DNA from: an uncultured Sphaerochaeta sp.
GTDB lineage: Bacteria > Spirochaetota > Spirochaetia > Sphaerochaetales > Sphaerochaetaceae
DNA length: 64,000 bases
Assembly: GCF_963677075.1 (NCBI RefSeq)
Contig: NZ_OY781873.1
Location: 496,001-560,000, forward strand
Direction of reading: 5' to 3'
Part shown: positions 25,990 through 34,292 of the stretch, in pieces
Numbering within the stretch: position 1 is the first letter of the stretch
Layout of the letters: the number at the start of each line of letters is the position of its first letter
The notes under the pieces: model-generated
The model's input: the letters and a program-made list of their open reading frames with translations, nothing else
Databases searched by the model: none
Told to the model about the DNA's origin: nothing
Position numbers and translations under genes: made by a program

Positions 25990-26739
25990 TTAGAGAGTTC
26001 CGAAATAGTGCTGGATGTCCTTTAAGGCATTTCTCAGGTGGTCTTCCATTGCCTGGGATGCTTCTTCTTGATCATGATTGAGGATTGCCTGAAGCAAACG
26101 CCCGTGTTCTACAATGGATGATTCCAGACGCCCAGGTGCATGAAGACTGGCATACCAACCTTCATTAAGCGTCTGATCCATCGTCCTCATCAAGACAGCC
26201 AATGTCCGATTCTTGGTTGCCTTTGCAACAGCAAGATGGAAGGCACTGTCACTGCTTATGGATTCAATAACATCCCCGGTTTTTACCTTTTCAACAAACG
26301 TATCATAACAAGATTGGAGTGCTTCCAAATCTTTTTGTTCAGCAAATCGACATGCAAGGGATGCTGCATGAGGTTCAATTAAAAGCCTTACCTCAAAGTG
26401 TTCCCTCAGTGCTTCTGCATTCTCCACTACCCAGTTCTTCACTGGGTGGGATTGCTCGGAAGGATCACTGACAAACACCCCTTTTCCCTGATATACCTTC
26501 ACCACTCCGGATACTTCAAGCATCCTCAGTGCTTCACGAATTGAAGACCGACTTACCTCAAGCTTTTTTACAAGCTCTTTTTCACTGTAGAGCTTATCCC
26601 CAGGTTTGAGGTTCTCCACGTTGATAATCTCTTTAATTGCATCGGTAACCATGATCGACACACGTTCTTTTTTCAGGGACTGCATGGGGCTATCGTATCG
26701 TGAAGCGGATAAATCTGCAAGACAATCCACCTCTGGCAT
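25990..26739 (-). CDS. FadR-subfamily GntR transcriptional regulator
   Basis: The 249-residue protein has an N-terminal winged helix (GDKLYSEKELVKKLEVSRSSIREALRMLEVSGVVKVYQGKGVFV, residues 46-91) and a C-terminal all-helical FCD ligand-binding domain (EVRLLIEPHAASLACRFA, DSAFHLAVAKATKNR, EHGRLLQAI) with metal-binding His candidates. AGGAG lies six bases before the ATG. It stands directly upstream of the MBL-gntP operon and a palindromic site of the FadR type lies between, so it probably represses that operon in response to a sugar acid. Confidence 0.9.
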   Translation of the reverse strand: MPEVDCLADLSASRYDSPMQSLKKERVSIMVTDAIKEIINVENLKPGDKLYSEKELVKKLEVSRSSIREALRMLEVSGVVKVYQGKGVFVSDPSEQSHPVKNWVVENAEALREHFEVRLLIEPHAASLACRFAEQKDLEALQSCYDTFVEKVKTGDVIESISSDSAFHLAVAKATKNRTLAVLMRTMDQTLNEGWYASLHAPGRLESSIVEHGRLLQAILNHDQEEASQAMEDHLRNALKDIQHYFGTL

Positions 26740-26756
26740 AGAAAACTCCTATCTTC

Positions 26757-26762
26757 TATACT
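26757..26762 (+). promoter_or_regulatory. -10 element six bases before the DUF3842 gene
   Basis: TATACT, then GAGTGT, then ATG at 26769; no SD. TGGCAT lies 17 bases upstream of the hexamer. Confidence 0.5.
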
Positions 26763-26768
26763 GAGTGT

Positions 26769-27206
26769 ATGAAAAAGAACGTACAGCTCGTTGTCATTGA
26801 CGGTCAAGGCGGAAGCTTGGGAAAAGCGCTTGTTGCGGCTATCAAGAAAACATTCAACCAGGTGGAAATACTGGCAATTGGAACCAATAGCCTGGCAGCC
26901 AGTGCCATGCTTAAAAGCGGTGCTGATGCAATTGCAACCGGTGAGAATCCTGTCATTGTGGCATGCAGAAATGCTGACCTCATCGTAGGCCCCCTGGGAA
27001 TCCTTACCTCTGATGCACTCCATGGAGAGATCACTCCAGCAATGGCGGTGGCAATTGCCCAGAGCAAGGCTCACAAGATTCTTGTCCCCATCAGTAAATG
27101 CAATGTGACAATTGTAGGAATCCAGGAAGCCCCCCTGTCCATGATGATTGACTTCACGCTGGAGGAGATCAGGCGTTTCCTTGACAGTACTATGCCTAGT
27201 CGGTAA
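26769..27206 (+). CDS. DUF3842-family protein
   Basis: The 145-residue protein starts with a nucleotide-binding-like loop (VVIDGQGGSLGKALVAAI) and continues AIGTNSLAASAMLKSGADAIATGENPVIVACRNADLIVGPLGI, which matches the DUF3842 family. It looks like a small Rossmann-type domain; function is unknown. It is probably translated from a leaderless mRNA. It is followed after 60 bases by a large hairpin terminator and then the metal ABC operon. Confidence 0.8.
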   Translation: MKKNVQLVVIDGQGGSLGKALVAAIKKTFNQVEILAIGTNSLAASAMLKSGADAIATGENPVIVACRNADLIVGPLGILTSDALHGEITPAMAVAIAQSKAHKILVPISKCNVTIVGIQEAPLSMMIDFTLEEIRRFLDSTMPSR

Positions 27207-27265
27207 AATACGTCACAACATGCCTCATGAAGGGGCATATTCCTGATTCATTACCTATGTACACA

Positions 27266-27324
27266 AGAGAGCCATGAAGGCAAAGAAGAGTACTACTTTT
27301 TTGCTTGCATGGCCCTCTTTTTTT
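27266..27324 (+). terminator. long hairpin terminator abutting the ribosome site of the metal ABC operon
   Basis: AGAGAGCCATG (27266-27276) pairs with CATGGCCCTCT (27308-27318) with one mismatch. An inner stem GCAAAGAAG/CTTTTTTGC closes the loop, and seven T follow. GGAG, the SD of the next gene, begins directly after the T-run at 27325. It can end DUF3842 transcripts or act as an attenuator. Confidence 0.75.
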
Positions 27325-27334
27325 GGAGCATACC

Positions 27335-28366
27335 TTGGAACAATATACACAGCCGCTATCAGACAACCATACCCTGGAAGTCTATAATCATAACCAACTC
27401 ATTTTCTCAGAAAATGGGCACTGGCTTACCCCACTCTTTGCATTCGAACGATTTCTTGAAACCTATACAGGAGAAAGGGATTGTCTCAGTGCACATGACA
27501 CGGCTGCAGGGAAAGCCGCTGCATTGCTTATGGCCCGCTTTGGCATACATCGTGCCCATATCAATCTGATCAGTGAACTTGCCATCGAATATTATCAACA
27601 GCATGGAATTACTGTCTCCTATGAAAAACGTATAGAACGATTACAATGCAAGACCGAGGAGTTGCTCGGAGAGATGCATGACCAGGAACAGATGTACAGA
27701 CTTCTGAGAAAGCGTGCAAAACTGGTACGAGGGGTCTCTGTACGTATAGAAAACCTCTCTTTCTCCTACCCAGAGCGTCCGCCTATCCTGAAAGACCTCT
27801 CCTTCCATCTTGAGGAAGGGGAGAGACTCCTCATCCTAGGAGACAACGGAATGGGAAAAACTACACTGCTATCCCTCTTGATGGGAAAACTCAAACCCAC
27901 CAAGGGAACGATTCTTATCGGGGAAGACGAGGTAACCCACCTGGAAAAAAGAACGATCGGGTATATCAGGCAACAACAACAAGAGCAGCAGTTCCCAGTC
28001 TCAGCCCGTGAAGTGGTAGCTATGGCATGCGATCCTACCCTCACAAGGGAAGAGAGACAGTGGGAGATCGACACTGCCCTAAGGAGAACAAAGATAGAAC
28101 ATCTTGCTGAGAGGAATTTCTTCACACTCAGCGGAGGAGAGAGGCAAAAAGTCTCTCTCTCTAGGACGCTCTGCCAGAAAGCAAGATTGCTCCTCCTTGA
28201 TGAACCCACCTCCTTCCTGGATGCAAAAAGTCGATCCACGCTTGTTGAAGTACTGCAAAGCCTTACAGTGGGTGAGATGCCGACCATTATCATTGTCACC
28301 CATGACAAGGCACTGGAAAAGGATTTAAGATGGCCGACTCTCCACTTAGGGGGTACCTATGAGTGA
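27335..28366 (+). CDS. metal ABC transporter ATPase with N-terminal DUF1893 domain
   Basis: From TTG 27335 (GGAG six bases upstream) the 343-residue protein has two parts. Residues 8-105 match DUF1893 (NHTLEVYNHNQLIFSENG, AHDTAAGKAAALLMARFG, SELAIEYYQQHGI). Residues 135-343 form an ABC ATPase with Walker A LGDNGMGKTT, signature TLSGGERQKVSLSR, Walker B LLLLDEPTSFLD and switch His in IIVTHDK. The permease and substrate-binding protein that follow are of the ZnuABC/TroABCD type, so it powers Zn, Mn or Fe uptake. The fused DUF1893 part may sense or modify activity; that is inference. Confidence 0.88.
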   Translation: MEQYTQPLSDNHTLEVYNHNQLIFSENGHWLTPLFAFERFLETYTGERDCLSAHDTAAGKAAALLMARFGIHRAHINLISELAIEYYQQHGITVSYEKRIERLQCKTEELLGEMHDQEQMYRLLRKRAKLVRGVSVRIENLSFSYPERPPILKDLSFHLEEGERLLILGDNGMGKTTLLSLLMGKLKPTKGTILIGEDEVTHLEKRTIGYIRQQQQEQQFPVSAREVVAMACDPTLTREERQWEIDTALRRTKIEHLAERNFFTLSGGERQKVSLSRTLCQKARLLLLDEPTSFLDAKSRSTLVEVLQSLTVGEMPTIIIVTHDKALEKDLRWPTLHLGGTYE

Positions 28367-29174
28367 TTTTCTCTACGCTCTCACCCTACCTCCGGTAATG
28401 AAAGGATTGCTTGCAATGGCTATTGCCGGGCTCTGTTTTCCAGCCAGTGGTGTCATGGTTCTCCGCCTTGACCTGGTACCCATGCGGTATATGCTCATGC
28501 ACGGTGTTATCCTTGGGGGAGCCATCTCCCTTGCGCTCTCTCTTCCGATACTTCCGCTCAGCATTGCCCTGAATATTCTCTTGGTTTTGGCTATGATGCA
28601 TTTAGCGAAGGATACCCGCCATGGATTCGGTCTTGCCAGTGCTGCTGGGATGGTCTTTACCATGGCAGCTGCTTCTCTGGTTATGCATCTGTGGGACGTT
28701 CCTGCAAAGGATACACTGCAACTGCTCTGGGGAAGTCCGTTTGCACTCGCTTGGGCAGATATCGTGATACTGATCGGCATCGCCCTCATTTTGGCCATCT
28801 ACCTGCTTACAAACTTCAGGACGGTAAGCGCGATCTTCTTCGATCAGGAAATTGCCCAATCCCTGGGAATGCCGGTAAAGGCACACTACACTGCCATGGT
28901 ACTGGTCATTGCCTTGGTGATCGCATTTGCCATGAAACTACTTGGTGCATTGCTCATTGATGCACTACTCATCCTTCCCGTCCTCGTTGCAGGAAAGCGT
29001 GCTGAGAGTCTCAAACAACTGCTACTCTACTCCTGCCTTACAGGACTATTCGTCTCTACCTTTGGGTTTCTGGCTGCCATTGCCACAGACTTACCACCGA
29101 GTGGAACAATTGCATTGCTCTCGGCTTTGCTTTTTATCATACCTACAACACATAAGAGAGGATTACATTCATGA
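28359..29174 (+). CDS. metal ABC transporter permease (ZnuB/TroC family)
   Basis: The 271-residue protein has about eight membrane helices and the family features GLCFPASGVMVLRLDLVPMRYMLMHG near the N-terminus, QEIAQSLGMPVKAHYTAMVL in the middle and KLLGALLIDALLILPVLVAGK near the end. Its ATG overlaps the ATPase gene by eight bases, and its own end overlaps the binding-protein gene by four, showing a tight three-gene operon. Confidence 0.9.
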   Translation: MSDFLYALTLPPVMKGLLAMAIAGLCFPASGVMVLRLDLVPMRYMLMHGVILGGAISLALSLPILPLSIALNILLVLAMMHLAKDTRHGFGLASAAGMVFTMAAASLVMHLWDVPAKDTLQLLWGSPFALAWADIVILIGIALILAIYLLTNFRTVSAIFFDQEIAQSLGMPVKAHYTAMVLVIALVIAFAMKLLGALLIDALLILPVLVAGKRAESLKQLLLYSCLTGLFVSTFGFLAAIATDLPPSGTIALLSALLFIIPTTHKRGLHS

Positions 29175-29947
29175 GAAAATACCTTTTCTCCCTGACCATC
29201 ATGCTTTTGGCAGTACTGAGTATCTCTGCCCAAGGTGTCCCGGAAGAAGTAGCTGCATCCAGTGCTTCCCACCCCGCTTCCATCGTTGCAAGCACAAGCT
29301 GGACTGCGGCTTTTGCAGACCTTGGAGGGCTCGATGATGTTGCCTTTATCGCCCCTGCAAACCTCACCCATCCACCTGAGTATGAGATTACCGTCAGTGA
29401 TGTGGTGAAGATCAACCATGCAGACTATTTCATTTATGCAGGCTATGAGAGGATGATGCAGAGCATGGGAGATTCCATCAAGAAAGAAGAAGGAACCATG
29501 CTTCAGATAACCACCACCAATGATATCCAGAATGTGCAGAAGCAGGCAGAGGCTATTGCAAATATCACGGGAACGGAAGAAAAGAGCAAGGAACGTCTTG
29601 CTAGCTATATCGCTACCATCGAGGAGGGTGCAAAACAGGCTGAAGAGAGAGGACTGACAGAGGCAAAGGTCTACTGTCATGCGATGCAAGTCTATCTTGC
29701 AGAAGATCTGGGACTCCAGGTTGCAGGTACCTTCGGGCCTGGGCCGGTTACTGCCCAACAGATCAGCGAGGTAGCGAAGGGTGGATATCAGATTATCATC
29801 GACAATATCCACAACCCCATCGCAGGACCCTTGATGGAAGTATCCCCAGATACCAAGCTCGTTGTCTGGAGAAATTTCCCAGAAAGCGGGGGAAGAGGGA
29901 GTCTGGAGTCGATGGTGCAGGCCAATATTGAGGCTCTGCTCCAGTAA
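29171..29947 (+). CDS. metal ABC transporter substrate-binding protein (ZnuA/TroA family)
   Basis: The 258-residue protein has a signal peptide (MRKYLFSLTIMLLAVLSISAQG). It has the cluster A-I binding-protein fold, with a His in ANLTHPPEYEITVSDVVKINHAD that replaces the usual DPHEYE motif, and a second candidate in KVYCHAMQVYLAEDLGL. It lacks the long His-rich loop of zinc-specific ZnuA and is somewhat shorter than usual, so the metal is open. It delivers the ion to the upstream permease. A strong terminator follows. Confidence 0.85.
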   Translation: MRKYLFSLTIMLLAVLSISAQGVPEEVAASSASHPASIVASTSWTAAFADLGGLDDVAFIAPANLTHPPEYEITVSDVVKINHADYFIYAGYERMMQSMGDSIKKEEGTMLQITTTNDIQNVQKQAEAIANITGTEEKSKERLASYIATIEEGAKQAEERGLTEAKVYCHAMQVYLAEDLGLQVAGTFGPGPVTAQQISEVAKGGYQIIIDNIHNPIAGPLMEVSPDTKLVVWRNFPESGGRGSLESMVQANIEALLQ

Positions 29948-29969
29948 CAGCAGGATCGATAACGTGAAG

Positions 29970-29994
29970 AGAGCCACCGACCGGTGGCTCTTCT
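29970..29994. terminator. bidirectional terminator
   Basis: AGAGCCACC-GACC-GGTGGCTCT, a perfect nine-pair stem, between convergent genes; TCTT follows on the plus strand. Confidence 0.85.
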
Positions 29995-29998
29995 TGCA

Positions 29999-30820
29999 TT
30001 ATGAGGAGTAATACTTCCCGTATTTTCCCCTCAGGAAACTGACGGTTCGTTTTGCCGCCGTCTCAGGATCGGGATACGGAAGGATCTCCGCTGTGGTCCA
30101 TCCATCATACCCGATGGAGGTAAGGGAAGAGAATATCTCGTCCCAATCCATGTGACCATCTCCAGGTGCATGCCGATTGGTATCTGCAAAATGCACATAC
30201 CGTACATACTCCTTGTTCCGGATGAAGCTGTCCCCAATGTGGTCATCTTCGATGTTCATATGGAATACATCAGGCATCATGACAAAGTTCTTCCGGTCAA
30301 TCTTCTTGAGCAGGGCTGAACACTCATCGAGGTTGTTGATGAAGTCGATCTCATAACGGTTCACCGGTTCAAGAATCAACTCAACGCCACGCTTTTCTGC
30401 ATGGTCAGCAACCTTGTAAGCCATATCGAGGAAGAGTTCCTCAGCAAAGGCAGGGTCACGGCCATCGATAGGACCACGGGTCCTTCCAATATTTACCAAT
30501 CCACCAAAATCAGAGGCCAGATCAATGAAGCCACAAAAACTCTTGTACAGTTCTGCTCGGTTCTCCTGGTTCTCATCGGTGAAGTAGAGATTCCTTGCCG
30601 CGAAGACCTGTCCACTGGAGATTGCACTCACCTCCAGACTGTTTTCTCGCAACCACTGGTTCAATTCGTCCTTTGACACTTCATCAGGACGCTTGAGGGC
30701 GAGTTCAACCCCATCATAGCCAAGTTCATGGGCCTTGATGATCGACTCTTTCACCCCACGAAACACTACAAATGCATTGGGCATTGCCTCTTTACCGGCA
30801 ATAGCTACAGATAATTTCAT
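29999..30820 (-). CDS. TIM-barrel sugar isomerase/epimerase (AP endonuclease 2 family)
   Basis: The 273-residue protein fits the xylose-isomerase-like TIM-barrel family. It has GYDGVELAL early, ELILEPVNRYEIDFIN (metal Glu) near 145, MMPDVFHMNIEDD (Asp/His) near 181, VRYVHFADTNRHAPGDGHMDWD near 208 and AEILPYPD (metal Glu) near 245. Members isomerise or epimerise keto-sugars or hydroxy-acids. It is separated from the upstream alcohol dehydrogenase by a hairpin but shares its direction, so it is the distal part of the transketolase region. Confidence 0.85.
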   Translation of the reverse strand: MKLSVAIAGKEAMPNAFVVFRGVKESIIKAHELGYDGVELALKRPDEVSKDELNQWLRENSLEVSAISSGQVFAARNLYFTDENQENRAELYKSFCGFIDLASDFGGLVNIGRTRGPIDGRDPAFAEELFLDMAYKVADHAEKRGVELILEPVNRYEIDFINNLDECSALLKKIDRKNFVMMPDVFHMNIEDDHIGDSFIRNKEYVRYVHFADTNRHAPGDGHMDWDEIFSSLTSIGYDGWTTAEILPYPDPETAAKRTVSFLRGKYGKYYSS

Positions 30821-30840
30821 AGAATACTCCGTTGGTTGAG

Positions 30841-30869
30841 AAACAGGACACCCTATGGTGCCCTGTTTT
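30841..30869 (-). terminator. hairpin after the Fe-alcohol dehydrogenase gene
   Basis: On the minus strand AAACAGGGCACC pairs with GGGTGTCCTGTTT around ATA, with TCT after it. The weak U-run may allow partial read-through into the isomerase gene. Confidence 0.65.
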
Positions 30870-30883
30870 CCAATCCGTCTTGG

Positions 30884-32161
30884 TTACATCGCCTTGATCA
30901 GGGAGAGGTCCCCACTGGCAGCTGCACGAAGCAGGGGTGCCATGTAGGTGTCAACATCACTACTGCTCATCGGAACCGGCATGTTCTGCAATTTCATTGC
31001 AAGCTGAGGGTCCTTAGCAGCATTCAATGCACGCTCGATATGAGCCTCACTGAATCCCTTCAGGTCATTGAGCTTGCTGGGAGCCTTGATGGACTTGCTG
31101 AATGCAATCATGGCCTCAGCCACGGCAACTGCAAGTTCTTCCCCTTCCAGGCTCTCCACAGAAGATCCAAAACCGAACTCGGCGAAGATTGAACCAACAA
31201 CCTTCAGCTGCTTCTGGATTGCCTTGGAGTAGAGCACCGCATAGTAAGGGTTCATGATTCCGCAGGCTGTCCCATGGCTGACAATGTCCACCAGGGAAAA
31301 GCTGGTAAGGTGAGCACCACTGGTTCCCCCGATCATGATGGCATACCCACCAAGGTCGGTGGCAAGGCCGATAGCCTCACGTGCCTTCACATTCTTGGGA
31401 TCCTCGACCAGTACCTTTGCATACTCTGCCACCAGGCTGATGGCACACTCGGCGATCTCACGGGCCTTCTCATAGGTCTCTTCCTTGGCACCACAGAACA
31501 CCTCAAAGGTGTGTGCAATGGCATCAAGGGCTCCGTCGATGGTCACGCTGATCGGCATGCTGACCGTTGTCTCATAGTCGAACAGGCCAACAGTCGGGAC
31601 GACTGCGTTGTCCACGATAAGCTTCTTCTGTCCGGCCACCGGGTCGGTGACGTTGGAATACTTGGTCAGGTGGGCACCACTGGAGGCACTGGTCTGCACT
31701 GCGATGACAGGAATCAGGGAAGAGCCGGTCTCATCAAGGGACTTGCTCACCACATTGGTCCCGAAGTAGTGGTCGATCTCTGGGGTCACCTTTGCGCCAA
31801 GGGTAGCCAGTGCATTGGCTGCCTTCACTGCATCGATGGCCGAACCACCACCGATAACGACGATGCAATCGGGCTTGGTGTGCAGGATATAGGACTCGAG
31901 TCGATATACATCCTCACGGGGGGCATTGGGCTTTGCATCGGGAGCGATCATATTACCGGCAAGTTCAACACCTGCGGCATTGAGGTAGGAAACAACCCGG
32001 TCTGCAACCGGCTTCATATAGGTGGTATTGCTTACCACGAGGGCACGCTTGCCAAATTTGGCAGCCAATGGCCCTACCTGGTCAAGCACTCCCAGGCCGT
32101 GGACATATGAGTCCCCTTTCCAATCATTCAAGAGTGTATAGGCACGTTTCATTTGATCCAT
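30884..32161 (-). CDS. iron-containing alcohol dehydrogenase
   Basis: The 425-residue group III dehydrogenase has the NAD-binding VVIGGGSAIDAVKAANAL near 98, the metal ligands in TIDGALDAIAHTFEVF near 206 and DIVSHGTACGIMNPYYAV near 286. These enzymes interconvert alcohols or diols and carbonyls with NAD(P)H and Fe2+ or Zn2+. It lies 12 bases after the transketolase C-terminal subunit, so the three genes form an operon. The polyol or hydroxy-acid substrate is unknown. Confidence 0.92.
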   Translation of the reverse strand: MDQMKRAYTLLNDWKGDSYVHGLGVLDQVGPLAAKFGKRALVVSNTTYMKPVADRVVSYLNAAGVELAGNMIAPDAKPNAPREDVYRLESYILHTKPDCIVVIGGGSAIDAVKAANALATLGAKVTPEIDHYFGTNVVSKSLDETGSSLIPVIAVQTSASSGAHLTKYSNVTDPVAGQKKLIVDNAVVPTVGLFDYETTVSMPISVTIDGALDAIAHTFEVFCGAKEETYEKAREIAECAISLVAEYAKVLVEDPKNVKAREAIGLATDLGGYAIMIGGTSGAHLTSFSLVDIVSHGTACGIMNPYYAVLYSKAIQKQLKVVGSIFAEFGFGSSVESLEGEELAVAVAEAMIAFSKSIKAPSKLNDLKGFSEAHIERALNAAKDPQLAMKLQNMPVPMSSSDVDTYMAPLLRAAASGDLSLIKAM

Positions 32162-32173
32162 AACAGTATCTCC

Positions 32174-33091
32174 TTATTTGCAAAGTTTTTTTGCGCGTTC
32201 TGCAATATTCTCTGCGCTAATTCCATATTTTGCCAAGAGTGGTTCATAAGGACCAGTCTCGGTAAATACATCCTCGATTCCTATAGCATCAAATCTACAG
32301 GAAATCCCTGCTTTCATAAAGGCCTCACTGACAGCACTGGAGAATCCACCAGCGAGCACATGCTCTTCTACGCAAAGCAGCTTGCCGGTCTTGGCTACGC
32401 TCTCCTTGAGTGTCTGGACATCAAGTGGCTTTACTACCGGTACACTCAGTACCTCAGCCTTGATCCCCTCTTTCTGGAGCAGGGCGGCTGCCTCATTGGC
32501 GAAGCTTGCAGTAATACCGTTCGCTGCGATGGTTACATCACTTCCGCTTGCAGTACAGACTGTTCCGATCGTATCAGAGGCAGGAAGATCAGGCATTGCA
32601 TTACGGTTAAGTCTGATATACACAGGGCCCTTCTGCTTCAGTGCATATTCCAATGCCTGCTCAGCTTGTTTGGCATCACCAGGAACGATAACCTGCATAT
32701 TCGGTAGTGCTCTCATGATGGCAATGTCAGTTATTGCTTGGTGGCTTGCTCCATCAAAGGAGTCGGAAAGGCCACCATAAGCTCCTGCGATGATGACAGG
32801 AAGGTTATTGTAGCAAAGGGTATTACGAATCTGGTCGGTAGCTTTCAGGGCGAGGAAGATGGCAAATGCGTTAACCACAGGATGGTATCCAGCTGTTGCC
32901 ATACCAGCAGCAATATCGACCATGTTCGCCTCAGCCACTCCTACATTATAGAAGCGGTCGGGAAAAGCCTTTCCAAAATATGCACTCTTGGTAGATGAAG
33001 ACACATCAGCATCAAACACCACCAACTCAGGATGGGTAGCACCCAGTTCGGCAAGTTTCTTGCCGAAAGCATCTCTCATGGCATCGCTCAT
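32174..33091 (-). CDS. transketolase, C-terminal (pyrimidine-binding plus C-terminal) subunit
   Basis: The 305-residue protein has the transketolase Pyr domain (LVVFDADVSSSTKS, FYNVGVAEANMVDIAAGMA with the catalytic Glu, GGLSDSFDGASHQAITDIAIMR) and the C-terminal domain (KPLDVQTLKESVAKTGKLLCVEEHV). In split transketolases this subunit pairs with the ThDP/PP subunit encoded just upstream (4-base overlap). Such pairs in catabolic operons often handle unusual ketoses rather than the core pentose pathway. Confidence 0.92.
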   Translation of the reverse strand: MSDAMRDAFGKKLAELGATHPELVVFDADVSSSTKSAYFGKAFPDRFYNVGVAEANMVDIAAGMATAGYHPVVNAFAIFLALKATDQIRNTLCYNNLPVIIAGAYGGLSDSFDGASHQAITDIAIMRALPNMQVIVPGDAKQAEQALEYALKQKGPVYIRLNRNAMPDLPASDTIGTVCTASGSDVTIAANGITASFANEAAALLQKEGIKAEVLSVPVVKPLDVQTLKESVAKTGKLLCVEEHVLAGGFSSAVSEAFMKAGISCRFDAIGIEDVFTETGPYEPLLAKYGISAENIAERAKKLCK

Positions 33092-33978
33092 AGGGAGGCC
33101 TCCTTCTTCTCAATGTCAGCATTCAGTTCGATCATACCCTTGGCGTATGAGTCATCATCGATGACAGCCCCATGCCAGGTATTCTTTCCTTCAGTGAAGG
33201 AGACACCCTTTCCCTTAACGGTATTGTAGATAACCGCTTTTGGCCACTGGTTGTCACTATCCATCCATGCAAAGGACTCCATCACCTCTAAGGTGTTGTT
33301 TCCATCGTAGGCTTTCTCAGCAACATTCCAGCCGAATGACTTGAGCTTGTCAGCAAGCGGGTCGAGCGGCATGATTTCATCAGCGGTTCCATCGAGCTGA
33401 ACCTTGTTGTAATCGATCATGAGGACAAAATGCTCAGGCTTGAACTTTGCTGCACTCATAAGAGCTTCCCAACTCTGCCCCTCATTCAAACAACCTTCCC
33501 CGCTGATCACATAGGTCCAGAACTGCTTTCCAGACTGCTTTGCCGCCAAAGCCATTCCCAATCCGATGGAGAGCCCGTGTCCCAGAGCTCCGGTGGACAT
33601 ATCAACACCGGGGAGGGTCTTCATACAGGGGTGACCCTGCAATCGGGTATTCAGGGTACGGAAGGTTGGAAGTTCCTCAACCGGGAAATACCCACGGTGG
33701 GCAAGCATGGTGTAGAGATTCATCGAAGCATGTCCCTTCGAAAGTACTACACGGTCGCGATCTTCCCACTGGGGATCGTCACTCTTGATATTGAGGCGAT
33801 TGAAATAGAGGCAGGTGGTCAATTCGGCACTTGAAGCGGCTCCGCCCCAGTGTCCGGTTCCACTTGTGTGGAGGGTATCGAACATCACGCTCCTAAAATA
33901 TGCTGCCAGCAGTGCAAGTTCTTTTGCATTGAACTTTCTGTCTTTCTGGCTGAGCAACTCCTTGACTGTTGTATTCAT
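33088..33978 (-). CDS. transketolase, N-terminal (ThDP-binding) subunit
   Basis: The 296-residue protein has SGTGHWGGAASSAELTTCLYF, VVLSKGHASMNLYTMLAHRG, MSTGALGHGLSIGLGMALAAK and the ThDP diphosphate motif ISGEGCLNEGQSWEALMSAAKFKPEHFVLMIDYNKVQ (G-E-G in place of G-D-G). It is the first gene of the leftward transketolase-ADH operon; AAGGAG lies seven bases before the ATG. An operator of the TTGTATACAA type sits at the start point of its promoter. Confidence 0.92.
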   Translation of the reverse strand: MNTTVKELLSQKDRKFNAKELALLAAYFRSVMFDTLHTSGTGHWGGAASSAELTTCLYFNRLNIKSDDPQWEDRDRVVLSKGHASMNLYTMLAHRGYFPVEELPTFRTLNTRLQGHPCMKTLPGVDMSTGALGHGLSIGLGMALAAKQSGKQFWTYVISGEGCLNEGQSWEALMSAAKFKPEHFVLMIDYNKVQLDGTADEIMPLDPLADKLKSFGWNVAEKAYDGNNTLEVMESFAWMDSDNQWPKAVIYNTVKGKGVSFTEGKNTWHGAVIDDDSYAKGMIELNADIEKKEASL

Positions 33979-34034
33979 CTAGGAAACTCCTTATTCACTG
34001 TTTCTTGATATTGGTTTCATCTAATCAGCAGTGC

Positions 34035-34083
34035 ATTGTGTACTGTATACAATAGTGATACCATGGACAGCAATCCTTGTCAA
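34035..34083 (-). promoter_or_regulatory. promoter and GntR-type operator of the transketolase operon
   Basis: On the minus strand TTGACA (34083-34078), 17 bases, TATCAC (34060-34055). The palindrome ATTGTATACAGTACACAAT (34053-34035) lies right on the expected start point. A bound repressor would block initiation. Confidence 0.7.
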
Positions 34084-34199
34084 AGGGATTCTTGTACTTC
34101 TTAAGAAAATTCTTTCAAATTTGATGTATCTATATATAAATACTGTGTATTTCGTAGGTAAGTATATGCAAAGAAAGCGTGAGATTATTGCAAAATGTT

Positions 34200-34292
34200 T
34201 TTTGTACACAATTAACATTGACTTACCAGAAAATTCCTTTTACAGTAGTACTAGTTAATGGGGGTACCAAGTATGCCTAAATGTATACAAAA
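34200..34292 (+). promoter_or_regulatory. promoter and operator-like sites of the gntR-DUF362 operon
   Basis: TTGACT (34218-34223), 17 bases, TACAGT (34241-34246). TTTTGTACACAATTA lies just upstream (34200-34214), and AATGTATACAAAAC overlaps the first codons of gntR (34280-34293). Both resemble the operator at 34035, so autoregulation is likely. Confidence 0.55.

Noticed and set aside
31274-32110. Long open frame on the plus strand (278 codons) opposite the Fe-alcohol dehydrogenase gene
   Set aside because: It is antisense to a fully conserved enzyme, its product is rich in Gly/His/Cys without any fold pattern, and no ribosome site or promoter leads it.
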